From contig NZ_JAKGSC010000001.1 in assembly GCF_022478115.1 (NCBI RefSeq), positions 1 through 64,000 on the forward strand: DNA of 64,000 nucleotides. The letters are read 5' to 3'. The stretch comes from Tenacibaculum aquimarinum (GTDB lineage: Bacteria; Bacteroidota; Bacteroidia; Flavobacteriales; Flavobacteriaceae). Made by a program: the position numbers and the translations under genes. Below are positions 42,859 to 52,222 of the stretch, in pieces; the stretch's first letter is position 1; every line of letters starts with the position of its first letter. The notes beneath the pieces are model-generated. The model worked only from the letters and a program-made list of their open reading frames with translations, ran no database searches and was not told where the DNA came from.

Positions 42859-43377
42859 TTATTTTGCTAATTCTAACAGTTTTAATGTGGTTCTTAAATT
42901 TCTTGTTGTTGCTATAACTTTGAGTTTCTTCTCAATACTATTATTGGTCAGTTTTGTTTTACCAAAACCAGATGGACAATTTAAATACACAACATCATTG
43001 TCAACTTTATATTTGTCTTCTCCAATATTTTTAATCTCAATAATTGTTTCTTCTGGCACTTTATTTAAAAACGAAAAAGCAACTATTTTTTCATTTTTTG
43101 TTGAAAAATGATAGCTCTCAATTACTTTTTCCCATTCCGGAATTGTTCTTATAATTACAGGAACATCATAACCGAATTTATCTAAAATTCCGTTTTCTAT
43201 TATTTTACAGATTTCTGATTTTAGTTTTTCTGACTCTAAAATAATATTCCCGCTTTGAATGTATGTTTGAACATTTTTAAAACCTAAATCGTTTAATAAA
43301 TTACGAAGTTCTGCCATTGGAAGTTTGTTTTTCCCTGACACATTTATTCCACGTAATAAAACAATGTACTTTTTCAT
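42859..43377 (-). CDS. DUF1697 family protein
   Basis: The 172-residue product begins [19 protein letters not shown] and continues [19 protein letters not shown], which are the DUF1697 signatures. The function of this family is unknown. It sits between kmo and the deaminase gene on the same strand, but there is a gap of 137 bases before it, holding a structured repeat. It may have been brought into the cluster by chance or serve an unknown role in the pathway. Confidence 0.88.
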   Translation of the reverse strand: MKKYIVLLRGINVSGKNKLPMAELRNLLNDLGFKNVQTYIQSGNIILESEKLKSEICKIIENGILDKFGYDVPVIIRTIPEWEKVIESYHFSTKNEKIVAFSFLNKVPEETIIEIKNIGEDKYKVDNDVVYLNCPSGFGKTKLTNNSIEKKLKVIATTRNLRTTLKLLELAK

Positions 43378-43429
43378 TTTTAACTTAAATATTCTATTAG
43401 TTTCAATTTATAACTGTCTTTTATAAAAA

Positions 43430-43506
43430 GATTTAGCCCTGATTGAAACGGCATCCTTTTTTATTTTTCATAAAAAAGATATAGTGAAAAGCAGGAAATA
43501 GCTTCA
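43430..43506 (+). ncRNA. Flavo-1-like structured repeat element, copy 4
   Basis: Opens ATTTAGCCCTGATTGAAACG, closes AAAGCAGGAAATAGCTTC. The central arm is the CATCCTTTTTTAT/ATAAAAAAGATATAG subtype. It lies antisense between kmo and the DUF1697 gene. Confidence 0.65.
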
Positions 43507-43514
43507 AAAAAAAA

Positions 43515-44924
43515 CTATAATCCTGCTATTTTATTTGCTTCTAAAATTTCATTTGTTTCAACTTTCACTTTTTCTAAAATGACTTTTAATTCATCTTTTG
43601 TCATGTTCAAATGCGTGTGAACTTCATCACCTGCAATTAAATTCAGTAACGCTTTGTCTTGCGCTCTTCCTCGCTTCATTGCTTCATTGTAACCAATTTC
43701 ATCATTAAAAGTTACCTTTGAGTATTTAGAAAAATACTTTGTTGGAAAGGTTTTCTCTAAATCCATTTCTATCTTTCTTTTTTCTTTAAACAACGGATTT
43801 GCGACATGACCTTTCATCTCATGGAAATTATCTAATGCCAAATCTGCAATTGCATCTGTGTTTTCTTTCCTAGCTTTTTCATACGTTTTGAAAACGGTTT
43901 CCCAATTGCCTAATTCTTGATTTAAAATTTCGTCAAAAACGGTAACATCTTCAAAGGAAGCATTCATTCCTTGTCCGTAAAACGGAACAATTGCGTGTGC
44001 TGCATCGCCCAATAAAATGGTGTTATTTTTATAAGACCAAGGCGAACATTTTACGGTTCCTAACGCACCTGTTGGGTTGTTTAAAAACTCTTCTTTTATA
44101 TTCGGAATTATTGCCAACGCATCTGGAAATTCATTTTCAAAAAATGCTGTTATTTTTTCTTCGGAAGTTAAATTATTGAAATTATATTCGCCTTCATCAT
44201 AACTTAAAAATAAGGTTACTGTGAAGCTTCCGTCCATATTTGGTAATGCAATTAGCATATAATCGCCACGAGGCCAAATGTGTAAATGTCCATCGCTTAT
44301 TTGATGTTTTCCATTTTTATCCGCTGGAATTTCTAGCTCTTTATAACCGTGTGTTAAGTAATTTTGCGAATAACTAAACAAGAATTTCTTTTCTAAATAA
44401 TAGCTCTTTCTTAAAATAGAACCTGCTCCATCGGTTCCAAAAATAACATCTGCATCAATAGAAAATGTTTCTTTAGTTTTGTAGTCTTTAAAATGAGCGA
44501 TTGTATTTTCTATAGCTACCGAAGTACATTTTTTATTAAAATGAATGTTTACATTTTCATGTTTTTCTGCTTCAGTTAATAGAATTCCGTTTAAATCGCC
44601 ACGAGAAATTGAATTTATATATTCATTTTCTCTTCCTGAATAATTAGAGGCAAACGTATTTCCTTCTTTGTCGTGCATTAAACGACCGTACATTGGTATA
44701 CAAATTTCTCTTGCCTTCTCTTCTACTCCACATAAACGTAATGCTTTAAATCCGCGATCTGACAATGCTAAATTGATTGATCTTCCTGCAGAAATATCTG
44801 TAGTTCTTAAATCTGGTCTACTTTCATACACCTCAACTTTGTAACCTCTTTGTGCTAATCTTAAAGCCAATAAACTTCCGCATAAACCAGCTCCTATTAT
44901 TAGTATGTTATCTTGTTTTGTCAT
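43515..44924 (-). CDS. kmo: Kynurenine 3-monooxygenase
   Basis: The 469-residue flavoprotein hydroxylase converts L-kynurenine to 3-hydroxykynurenine. It has the FAD motif IIGAGLCGSLLALRLAQRG, the DG-type motif FGTDGAGSILRK and the second FAD motif TILLGDAAHAIVPFYGQGMNA. KMO-specific features include SAGRSINLALSDRG. The C-terminal part is hydrophilic, unlike the membrane anchor of eukaryotic KMO. It lies between kynU and the downstream kynurenine genes. Confidence 0.96.
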   Translation of the reverse strand: MTKQDNILIIGAGLCGSLLALRLAQRGYKVEVYESRPDLRTTDISAGRSINLALSDRGFKALRLCGVEEKAREICIPMYGRLMHDKEGNTFASNYSGRENEYINSISRGDLNGILLTEAEKHENVNIHFNKKCTSVAIENTIAHFKDYKTKETFSIDADVIFGTDGAGSILRKSYYLEKKFLFSYSQNYLTHGYKELEIPADKNGKHQISDGHLHIWPRGDYMLIALPNMDGSFTVTLFLSYDEGEYNFNNLTSEEKITAFFENEFPDALAIIPNIKEEFLNNPTGALGTVKCSPWSYKNNTILLGDAAHAIVPFYGQGMNASFEDVTVFDEILNQELGNWETVFKTYEKARKENTDAIADLALDNFHEMKGHVANPLFKEKRKIEMDLEKTFPTKYFSKYSKVTFNDEIGYNEAMKRGRAQDKALLNLIAGDEVHTHLNMTKDELKVILEKVKVETNEILEANKIAGL

Positions 44925-45016
44925 TTATTTTTTCTTTATTCTTACATTCATTTTGTTTTGATACAAAACGAACCAAAAAATCATATTGAATTGAGGAAAT
45001 TCCTTCGTTCATTATT

Positions 45017-46276
45017 TTACAAAAGCGTTTGTAAAATTGAAACCATTCTATAAACATCTTCAAAAGAATTATACATTGGCGTTGGCGCACAACGAATAAC
45101 ATCTGGTTCTCGCCAATCTGTAATAATATTGTTTTCTGTTAGTTTTTTATGTAAACTTTTATCAGCGTTTTTAACTTGAATTGATAACTGACAACCGCGT
45201 TCTTTTGGATTACTTGGCGTTATAATTTTAATGTCATGCGAACCAATTTCATTTATTAAAAACTCAAAATACCCTGTTAGTTTTTCTGATTTTTCTCGCA
45301 ACGCAACCATACCAACCTCTGCAAACATATCTAAAGATGCTTTAATTGCCGCCATAGATAATATTGGTGGATTACTTAATTGCCAACCTTCTGCTCCGTC
45401 CATTACATCAAATGGTTGACGCATATTAAAACGTGTATCTTTATTATGATTCCACCAACCTGCAAAACGTGGTAAATCTTTATTTTTTGAATGTTTTTCG
45501 TGAACAAATAATCCGCCTAAACTTCCTGGTCCAGAATTTAAGTATTTGTAAGTACACCAAGCTGCAAAATCTACTCCTGAATTGTGTAAATCTGGCGAAA
45601 TGTTTCCTGCTCCGTGTGCTAAATCGATTCCGACGACACAATCTTTAAAATGACCAATTTCTGCAATTCGTTTTAAATCTAAATATTGACCCGTATAATA
45701 ATTTACGCCTCCGATTAGTAATAAAGCAATTTCATCTCCTTGTTCAGAAACAATGGTTTCTAAATCTTCAATATTTAGTAATTCTTCCCCTTTTCTTGGT
45801 TTCCATTCAATAACATCTTCTTCAGAAAAGCCGTGAAATTTTAATTGTGACTGTACCGCATATCTATCCGAAGGAAAAGCATCTGATTCAATTACAATTT
45901 TATATTTTGTTTTTGTTGGCCTGTAAAACGACACCATTAGCAAATGAAGATTGGTTGTAAGCGTATTCATAACCACAACTTCAATTGGTTTAGCACCTAC
46001 AATTTTTGCCATATTTTCAGTAAGAAACTCATGATAAGGCATCCAAGGATTTTTGGCTTCGAAATGACCTTCTACTCCGTAATTTGCCCAATCATCTAAT
46101 TCTTGTTGAATATATTCTTTGGTTGATTTTGGCTGTAAACCAAGAGAATTCCCTGTAAAGTAAAGCCAATTATTTCCGTTTTTGTCTTTCGGAATATGAA
46201 ATCGATTTCGTAAATAAGAAAGTGTATCTTCTTTATCTTGCTGTTGCGCGTACGCTAAAGTGTTTTGGTAGTTCAT
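45017..46276 (-). CDS. kynU: Kynureninase
   Basis: The 419-residue PLP enzyme cleaves 3-hydroxykynurenine to 3-hydroxyanthranilate and alanine. Typical segments are YFTGNSLGLQPKST at the N-terminus, GIDLAHGAGNISPDLH, and the Schiff-base Lys in DFAAWCTYKYLNSGPGSLGG, followed by FAGWWNHNKDTRF. Length is standard. It is probably first in the cluster; a TATATTTG (-7-like) box at 46298-46305 on the minus strand lies 22 bases upstream of its start. Confidence 0.96.
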   Translation of the reverse strand: MNYQNTLAYAQQQDKEDTLSYLRNRFHIPKDKNGNNWLYFTGNSLGLQPKSTKEYIQQELDDWANYGVEGHFEAKNPWMPYHEFLTENMAKIVGAKPIEVVVMNTLTTNLHLLMVSFYRPTKTKYKIVIESDAFPSDRYAVQSQLKFHGFSEEDVIEWKPRKGEELLNIEDLETIVSEQGDEIALLLIGGVNYYTGQYLDLKRIAEIGHFKDCVVGIDLAHGAGNISPDLHNSGVDFAAWCTYKYLNSGPGSLGGLFVHEKHSKNKDLPRFAGWWNHNKDTRFNMRQPFDVMDGAEGWQLSNPPILSMAAIKASLDMFAEVGMVALREKSEKLTGYFEFLINEIGSHDIKIITPSNPKERGCQLSIQVKNADKSLHKKLTENNIITDWREPDVIRCAPTPMYNSFEDVYRMVSILQTLL

Positions 46277-46281
46277 TAAAT

Positions 46282-46321
46282 AAAAAAATGATTGTCTTCA
46301 AATATAAAACAATCATTTTTT
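46282..46321 (-). terminator. Terminator after the serB-serA fusion gene
   Basis: Arms 46284-46295 and 46309-46320 form a perfect 12-bp stem (AAAAATGATTGT) with a 13-base loop; the minus strand continues with T. The loop includes TATATTTG, a possible -7 box for kynU. Confidence 0.7.
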
Positions 46322-46345
46322 AGATAATAATATTTACTATAGATT

Positions 46346-48229
46346 TTAATACAATACTCTAAACTTAATAGTTCCTTCTATTTTTCTTAATTCGTCTAAA
46401 ACTTCTGTATTATATTCTTTATCTAGATCTGTAATTACATAACCAACTTTAGGATCTGTAGACAAATACTGACCTGTTATGTTTAAGTTATATTCTGCCA
46501 AAACCTTATTAATTTTAGCCATTACGCCTGGAACATTTTTATGAATATGTAAAAAACGATGCGCATTAGTTTGTCTAGGCAATCTAATATTTGGGAAATT
46601 TACTGCATCTACAGTATTACCAGAATTTATATATGCCATAATTTTACCAGGAACAAAATCTGCAATATCTCTTTGTGCTTCTTCTGTACTTCCACCAACG
46701 TGTGGTGTTAAAATTACGTTTGGCAATCCTTTTAATTCTGTGAAAAAATCACCGTTCTTTCTTGGCTCTTCTGGATACACATCTACTGCAGTTCCAGCAA
46801 TTTTACCTGATTTTAAAGCTGCTACTAAAGCAGGAATATCTACCACAAAACCACGAGAAAGGTTTACTAAATGTGCACCATCTTTCATCTGAGAAATCTC
46901 TTTTTCTCCAAAGAAATTTTTATTTGCAGCATTATCATCAACATGTAAAGTAACAACATCTGAAAGTGCTAATAAATCTGACAATTCATCTACTTTAGTT
47001 GCGTTTCCTAATGCTAATTTATCTTCAACATCATAATAATAAACATCCATTCCAAGAGCTTCTGCTAAAATAGAAAGTTGTTTTCCAATGTTTCCATAAC
47101 CGACAATTCCTAATTTTTTACCACGAACTTCCCTAGAACCTTCTGCTGTTTTATTCCATTGACCATTGTGAATTTCTGTGCTTCGTTGAAAAACAGAACG
47201 CATTAACATAATAATTTCCCCAATTGCCAACTCTACAACTGAACGTGTATTACTATAGGGTGCGTTAAAAACTACAATTCCGTTTTCTTTACACGCTTCT
47301 AGATCAATTTGCTTTGTACCAATACAAAACGCACTTACAACCATTAATTTTTCAGCAGCATCAACAACTTTTTGAGTTACATGCGTTTTAGATCGAATAC
47401 CTAAAACGTGTACGTCTTTTATTTTTTCAATTAATTCGTCTTCAGACAAACTTTTTGAAACTGTTTCTACTGTAAAACCATCTTTAGACAACTTCTTAAA
47501 AGCATCTGAATGTACGTTTTCTAACAATAAAATTTTAATTCTGTTCTTTGGGTATGAGATATTTCTTGGCAAATCGTTTATGTATAAAAATTCGTCTAAA
47601 CTTGGTGTAATATGGTCTGCATTTGCAACCGTTTTTTCTCTTGACACATTTTCTGTATATGCAAAAAAAGTATCTGCAATTCCTGCTACCTTAGTAACAG
47701 CATCACTGTAACCGTCTCCAATTACTTGAATTTCCCCCACTAAATCTAGATTTTGTAAACACTCTATTTTTCCATTGTGTTTAGAAAGTGAGTTCTCTGC
47801 ATCAAAACCTACAATTAAATCGTTTTCATCAAACTCAAAAGTATTGGCAAAAACTCTTTCTGAAGGAATATTATATTCCGCAACAATTGGATCTATAAAT
47901 TCTTTAAATCCTGCTGAAATTACATAAATATCATCAGAATATTGTTCAAAAAATTCTTTATTTCTTTCTATTGAAGGTGAAACATATTTTTTTAATTCTT
48001 CAATTAAAACAGATAAATCTGATTTTTTAGCTTTTAGTAACTGAATTCTTTGTTTTAATGACTCAGGAAAAGAAATATCACCATCAATTCCTTTATTGGT
48101 AATATTTACAATCTCTTCTAAAACTTCTTCTCTATTAGGATTATTAGCCTGTGTAATTTCACACAATACATCTAGAGCTTCTACACTTGTTAATGTGCTG
48201 TCAAAATCGAAAACATAATTTCTTTTCAC
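46346..48229 (-). CDS. serA: Bifunctional phosphoserine phosphatase-like / D-3-phosphoglycerate dehydrogenase
   Basis: The 627-residue fusion appears to combine the last and first steps of serine synthesis. The start is a GTG at 48229 (MKRNYVFDFDSTLT); a TTG 36 bases upstream is less likely because the HAD motif begins at once after the GTG. Residues 1-215 are a SerB-like HAD domain (DFDSTLT with D8 and D10; VIGDGYSDAVT). About 230-550 is the dehydrogenase (GIVGYGNIGKQLSILAEALG, LVNLSRGFVVD, LTPHVGGSTEEAQ). About 555-627 is an ACT domain. The phosphatase half keeps its catalytic aspartates. Confidence 0.92.
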   Translation of the reverse strand: MKRNYVFDFDSTLTSVEALDVLCEITQANNPNREEVLEEIVNITNKGIDGDISFPESLKQRIQLLKAKKSDLSVLIEELKKYVSPSIERNKEFFEQYSDDIYVISAGFKEFIDPIVAEYNIPSERVFANTFEFDENDLIVGFDAENSLSKHNGKIECLQNLDLVGEIQVIGDGYSDAVTKVAGIADTFFAYTENVSREKTVANADHITPSLDEFLYINDLPRNISYPKNRIKILLLENVHSDAFKKLSKDGFTVETVSKSLSEDELIEKIKDVHVLGIRSKTHVTQKVVDAAEKLMVVSAFCIGTKQIDLEACKENGIVVFNAPYSNTRSVVELAIGEIIMLMRSVFQRSTEIHNGQWNKTAEGSREVRGKKLGIVGYGNIGKQLSILAEALGMDVYYYDVEDKLALGNATKVDELSDLLALSDVVTLHVDDNAANKNFFGEKEISQMKDGAHLVNLSRGFVVDIPALVAALKSGKIAGTAVDVYPEEPRKNGDFFTELKGLPNVILTPHVGGSTEEAQRDIADFVPGKIMAYINSGNTVDAVNFPNIRLPRQTNAHRFLHIHKNVPGVMAKINKVLAEYNLNITGQYLSTDPKVGYVITDLDKEYNTEVLDELRKIEGTIKFRVLY

Positions 48230-48354
48230 GTTACTTATTTCTTGAATTAAACACCTAATGTACAACCCTTTTTTAAAATAATTTTAAGACAAATACCTCA
48301 TTTTATTCATTTTTTCTGAATATGCACTAAAGCGAAATATTCACTATCATTTTC

Positions 48355-49188
48355 TTAAAAAATGGCTTGCATTTTATCAAATCCTAAAAGTAATAACCAC
48401 CAAAAAACAGGAACTGCTTCTACCCAAACTGCACTATAATATTTAGATTGCTTTACTGAGGCTCTCATCAATAGAAATAACACTAAAAAAAAGACTATTA
48501 AAAAGACTGACCTAAAACTTGAATTTGGAGTTATTAAAAATTCTAAAAACAAACAAAAAGCCAACAAAACAAAACCTACCTTTTTAGTTTTCTCTACACC
48601 TATTTTCTGTGGAAGGGTTTGTAAGGAAATTGCATCAAATTGCAAATCTCGAATATCGAAAGGCAAAATTAAAACCACCACAAATAAAAAACGTTGAAGC
48701 GCAGTTAAAAAAACAGTTAAGTCAACTATTTTTTCCGCATTATAAACTGGTAATAAAACTGTAAAACCTGACCAAACTAGTGCAACTACAATAATTTTTA
48801 AATGACTTATGTTTCGTAAATTCTTTTGAAATCCACTTAAAAAAGGAACCGCATACAAAAGTGTTAATAGTACTAAAGGTGATAAAAACAACAATGTTTT
48901 TAATGATAATTGCCATGCATAAAAGCACATCAACAAAAAACAAATAAGCGAGAAAACCTGTATTATTTTTAAGTTTTTGGTTAAACTTCTGTGATGCAGT
49001 TTTGCTACACCGGCATATTTTACAAAGTTATAACCTGTAATTGTTCCGAAGAAAGCAAAAAAACTTAATGAATTACTATAAGGTAAATCAAAATACAACT
49101 CAGTAATTCTAACTAAAGAAAAAACTGCTAATGCAACATGAATACTTGAATTTATATAAAAATTTAATATTTTTTTAAAGAACAACAT
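48355..49188 (-). CDS. UbiA-like membrane prenyltransferase homologue
   Basis: The 277-residue protein has about eight or nine membrane helices. FGTITGYNFVKYAGVAK stands where the first UbiA motif (NDxxDxxxD) is expected, but its aspartates are missing. The second motif is kept as LPFDIRDLQFDAISLQTLPQ. Without the first Asp-rich motif, ordinary prenyl transfer is questionable. Many Bacteroidetes carry such UbiA-like proteins of unknown activity. It is divergent from gcvP. Confidence 0.7.
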   Translation of the reverse strand: MLFFKKILNFYINSSIHVALAVFSLVRITELYFDLPYSNSLSFFAFFGTITGYNFVKYAGVAKLHHRSLTKNLKIIQVFSLICFLLMCFYAWQLSLKTLLFLSPLVLLTLLYAVPFLSGFQKNLRNISHLKIIVVALVWSGFTVLLPVYNAEKIVDLTVFLTALQRFLFVVVLILPFDIRDLQFDAISLQTLPQKIGVEKTKKVGFVLLAFCLFLEFLITPNSSFRSVFLIVFFLVLFLLMRASVKQSKYYSAVWVEAVPVFWWLLLLGFDKMQAIF

Positions 49189-49304
49189 TTCACAAAAATA
49201 CTTAATTGTTTATAACCTCAAAAAAAGGTTGATAAATATCTAATTTGCCAATCTAAAATTCTTTGATTTTGGTTATTTTTACACACGGAAAAACATATAG
49301 CCTA

Positions 49305-52154
49305 ATGAACACAACTTCATTTCAATTAAGACATATTGGACCTCGTAAAAAAGACCAATCTAAAATGCTCGAAACTATTGGTGTAAATTCTTTAGACCAA
49401 TTAATATTCGAAACAATTCCTGATGATATTCGCCTAAAAAGTGAATTAAATTTAGCGCCAGAAATGAGTGAATATGAATATTTAAATCATATTAACGAAT
49501 TGGGAGCTAAAAACAAGGTTTTTAAATCTTACATCGGTTTAGGATATCACGAAGCAATTGTGCCAAGTGTAATTCAACGAAACATCTTAGAAAATCCAGG
49601 TTGGTACACAGCGTACACGCCTTACCAAGCTGAGATTGCACAAGGTCGTTTAGAAGCCTTATTAAATTACCAAACTATGGTTTGCGATTTAACAGGTATG
49701 GAACTTGCAAACGCATCTTTACTAGACGAAGGAACTGCCGCAGCAGAAGCAATGGCTTTATTATTTGATGTTCGTGAACGTACACAAAAGAAAGCAAATG
49801 TGAATAAATTCTTTATTTCTTCAGCAATTTTACCACAGACTTTATCGGTTTTACAAACACGTGCAACTCCAATCGGAATTGAATTAGTTATTGGAAATCA
49901 CGAAGATTTTGATTTTTCTACGGATTTTTTCGGAGCAATTGTTCAATATCCTGGAAAACATGGTCAAGTTTATGATTATACAGATTTTGTTACAAAATGT
50001 AATAACAATAATATAAAAGTAGCAGTAGCAGCTGATATTTTATCATTAGTAAAGTTAAAAGCTCCTGGAGAATTTGGTGCAGATGTAGTAGTTGGAACAA
50101 CACAACGTTTTGGAATTCCTTTAGGTTACGGAGGTCCTCACGCAGGTTACTTTGCTACCAAAGAAAAATACAAAAGAAGTATTCCTGGAAGAATTATTGG
50201 TGTTACAAAAGATGTTGATGGCGGCCGAGCAATGCGTATGGCGTTACAAACACGAGAACAACATATTAAAAGAGAAAAAGCCACTTCTAACATTTGTACT
50301 GCACAAGTTTTATTAGCAGTTATGGCAGGAATGTATGCTGTGTATCACGGTAAAGACGGCTTACAATTTATTGCTGATAAAGTTCATAGCGCAACAAATA
50401 CGTTAGCTAACTCTTTAACAAATTTAGGTTTTACTCAAAAAAATAGTTCATTCTTCGATACTATTTTAGTTGAAGTTGAAGCAAATATTTTAAAACCAAT
50501 CGCAGAAGCAAACAATATTAACTTTAACTACGTTGATAACAATCTTGTTTCTATTTCAATAAATGAAACAGTTAGTTTAAAAGAATTAAATGCTATTGTT
50601 AATTGTTTTGAACAAGCATTTAATCTTAAAAAAGCAGAAATTACTGAATTCACTTCTGAAGAAAAAATTATAGATGCTGCAAAAAGGAACACTTCTTTTT
50701 TAGAGAATAAAATATTTAACACGTATCAATCGGAAACAGATATGATGCGTTATATTAAAAAATTAGAACGTAAAGATTTAGCCTTAAATCACTCAATGAT
50801 TTCTTTAGGTTCTTGTACAATGAAGTTGAATGCAGCTTCAGAAATGTTACCTTTAAGTAATCCTAATTGGGGAAATATTCATCCTTTTGTTCCTTTAAAT
50901 CAAGCTGAAGGATATCAAACAGTTTTAAAAAATCTTGAAGAACAGTTAAATGTTATTACTGGTTTTGCTGGAACTTCTTTACAGCCAAATTCTGGTGCAC
51001 AAGGAGAATTTGCTGGTTTAATGACAATTAGAGCATATCATCAATCTAATAATGATTCACACAGAAATATTTGTTTAATTCCAGCTTCTGCTCACGGAAC
51101 AAATCCTGCGTCAGCAGTAATGGCCGGAATGAAAGTGGTGGTTACAAAAACAGATGAACGCGGAAATATTGATGTTGAAGATTTACGCGCAAAAGCCGAA
51201 TTACACAAAGACAATTTAGCTGCATTAATGGTTACATATCCTTCTACTCACGGAGTTTATGAGAAAGCTATTATGGAAGTTACCAAAATTATTCATGATA
51301 ACGGCGGACAAGTTTATATGGACGGTGCAAATATGAATGCCCAAGTTGGATTGACAAATCCTGCAACAATTGGCGCAGACGTTTGTCACTTAAACCTACA
51401 TAAAACATTTGCTATTCCACATGGTGGTGGTGGACCTGGAGTTGGACCAATTTGTGTTGCTCCACAATTAGTTCCATTTTTACCGACAAATCCTGTTGTT
51501 GCAACTGGTGGTGAAAATGCTATAACAGCAATTTCTGCAGCGCCTTGGGGTTCTGCTTTAGCTTGTTTAATTTCTTACGGATATATTACAATGTTAGGCT
51601 CAAATGGATTAACAAACTCAACCAAAAATGCCATATTAAATGCCAACTATATTAAAGAACGTTTAAACGGGCATTACGAAACTTTGTATACGGGTGAAAT
51701 GAATCGTGCTGCACACGAAATGATTTTAGATTGCCGTGCTTTTAAAGAAAAAGGAATTGAAGTTGTTGATATAGCAAAACGTTTAATGGATTTCGGTTTT
51801 CATGCTCCAACTGTTTCTTTTCCAGTAGCAGGAACTATAATGATAGAACCAACAGAAAGTGAAAGTGTTGAAGAATTAGATAGATTTTGTGATGCAATGA
51901 TTGCGATTAGAAAGGAAATTTCTGAAGCTGAAAAAGACAATGTGAATAATCCACTTAAAAATGCACCACACACACAAGCAATGCTAACATCGGATGAATG
52001 GTCTTTACCATACTCAAGAAAACAAGCGGCATTTCCATTAGAATATATTGCTGATAATAAATTTTGGCCTTCTGTACGTAGAGTTGATGATGCTTTTGGA
52101 GATAGAAATTTAATGTGTTCTTGTAATCCTATTGAAGATTATATGGAAGCATAA
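49305..52154 (+). CDS. gcvP: Glycine dehydrogenase (decarboxylating), P-protein
   Basis: The start at 49305 gives [18 protein letters not shown], the usual N-terminus; a longer frame adds 14 unlikely residues. The 949-residue homodimeric P-protein has both halves, the first with [23 protein letters not shown]-like core and the second with [17 protein letters not shown] and the PLP lysine in [18 protein letters not shown]. It decarboxylates glycine and passes the aminomethyl group to lipoylated H-protein. Single gene with its own terminator. Confidence 0.96.
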   Translation: MNTTSFQLRHIGPRKKDQSKMLETIGVNSLDQLIFETIPDDIRLKSELNLAPEMSEYEYLNHINELGAKNKVFKSYIGLGYHEAIVPSVIQRNILENPGWYTAYTPYQAEIAQGRLEALLNYQTMVCDLTGMELANASLLDEGTAAAEAMALLFDVRERTQKKANVNKFFISSAILPQTLSVLQTRATPIGIELVIGNHEDFDFSTDFFGAIVQYPGKHGQVYDYTDFVTKCNNNNIKVAVAADILSLVKLKAPGEFGADVVVGTTQRFGIPLGYGGPHAGYFATKEKYKRSIPGRIIGVTKDVDGGRAMRMALQTREQHIKREKATSNICTAQVLLAVMAGMYAVYHGKDGLQFIADKVHSATNTLANSLTNLGFTQKNSSFFDTILVEVEANILKPIAEANNINFNYVDNNLVSISINETVSLKELNAIVNCFEQAFNLKKAEITEFTSEEKIIDAAKRNTSFLENKIFNTYQSETDMMRYIKKLERKDLALNHSMISLGSCTMKLNAASEMLPLSNPNWGNIHPFVPLNQAEGYQTVLKNLEEQLNVITGFAGTSLQPNSGAQGEFAGLMTIRAYHQSNNDSHRNICLIPASAHGTNPASAVMAGMKVVVTKTDERGNIDVEDLRAKAELHKDNLAALMVTYPSTHGVYEKAIMEVTKIIHDNGGQVYMDGANMNAQVGLTNPATIGADVCHLNLHKTFAIPHGGGGPGVGPICVAPQLVPFLPTNPVVATGGENAITAISAAPWGSALACLISYGYITMLGSNGLTNSTKNAILNANYIKERLNGHYETLYTGEMNRAAHEMILDCRAFKEKGIEVVDIAKRLMDFGFHAPTVSFPVAGTIMIEPTESESVEELDRFCDAMIAIRKEISEAEKDNVNNPLKNAPHTQAMLTSDEWSLPYSRKQAAFPLEYIADNKFWPSVRRVDDAFGDRNLMCSCNPIEDYMEA

Positions 52155-52177
52155 AACAATAAATATTGATAATTCAC

Positions 52178-52216
52178 CAAAAACCCAACAAAATTTTTGT
52201 TGGGTTTTATTTTTTA
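52178..52216 (+). terminator. Rho-independent terminator after gcvP
   Basis: AAAACCCAACA (52180-52190) pairs with TGTTGGGTTTT (52198-52208), followed by ATTTTTT. It lies between convergent genes and may act on both strands. Confidence 0.85.
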
Positions 52217-52222
52217 AAACAG

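Noticed and set aside
44950-45003. Small palindromes upstream of kmo (GTTTTG/CAAAAC, AGGAAATTCCT)
   Set aside because: They are short and common by chance in AT-rich DNA, with no second copy or promoter alignment.
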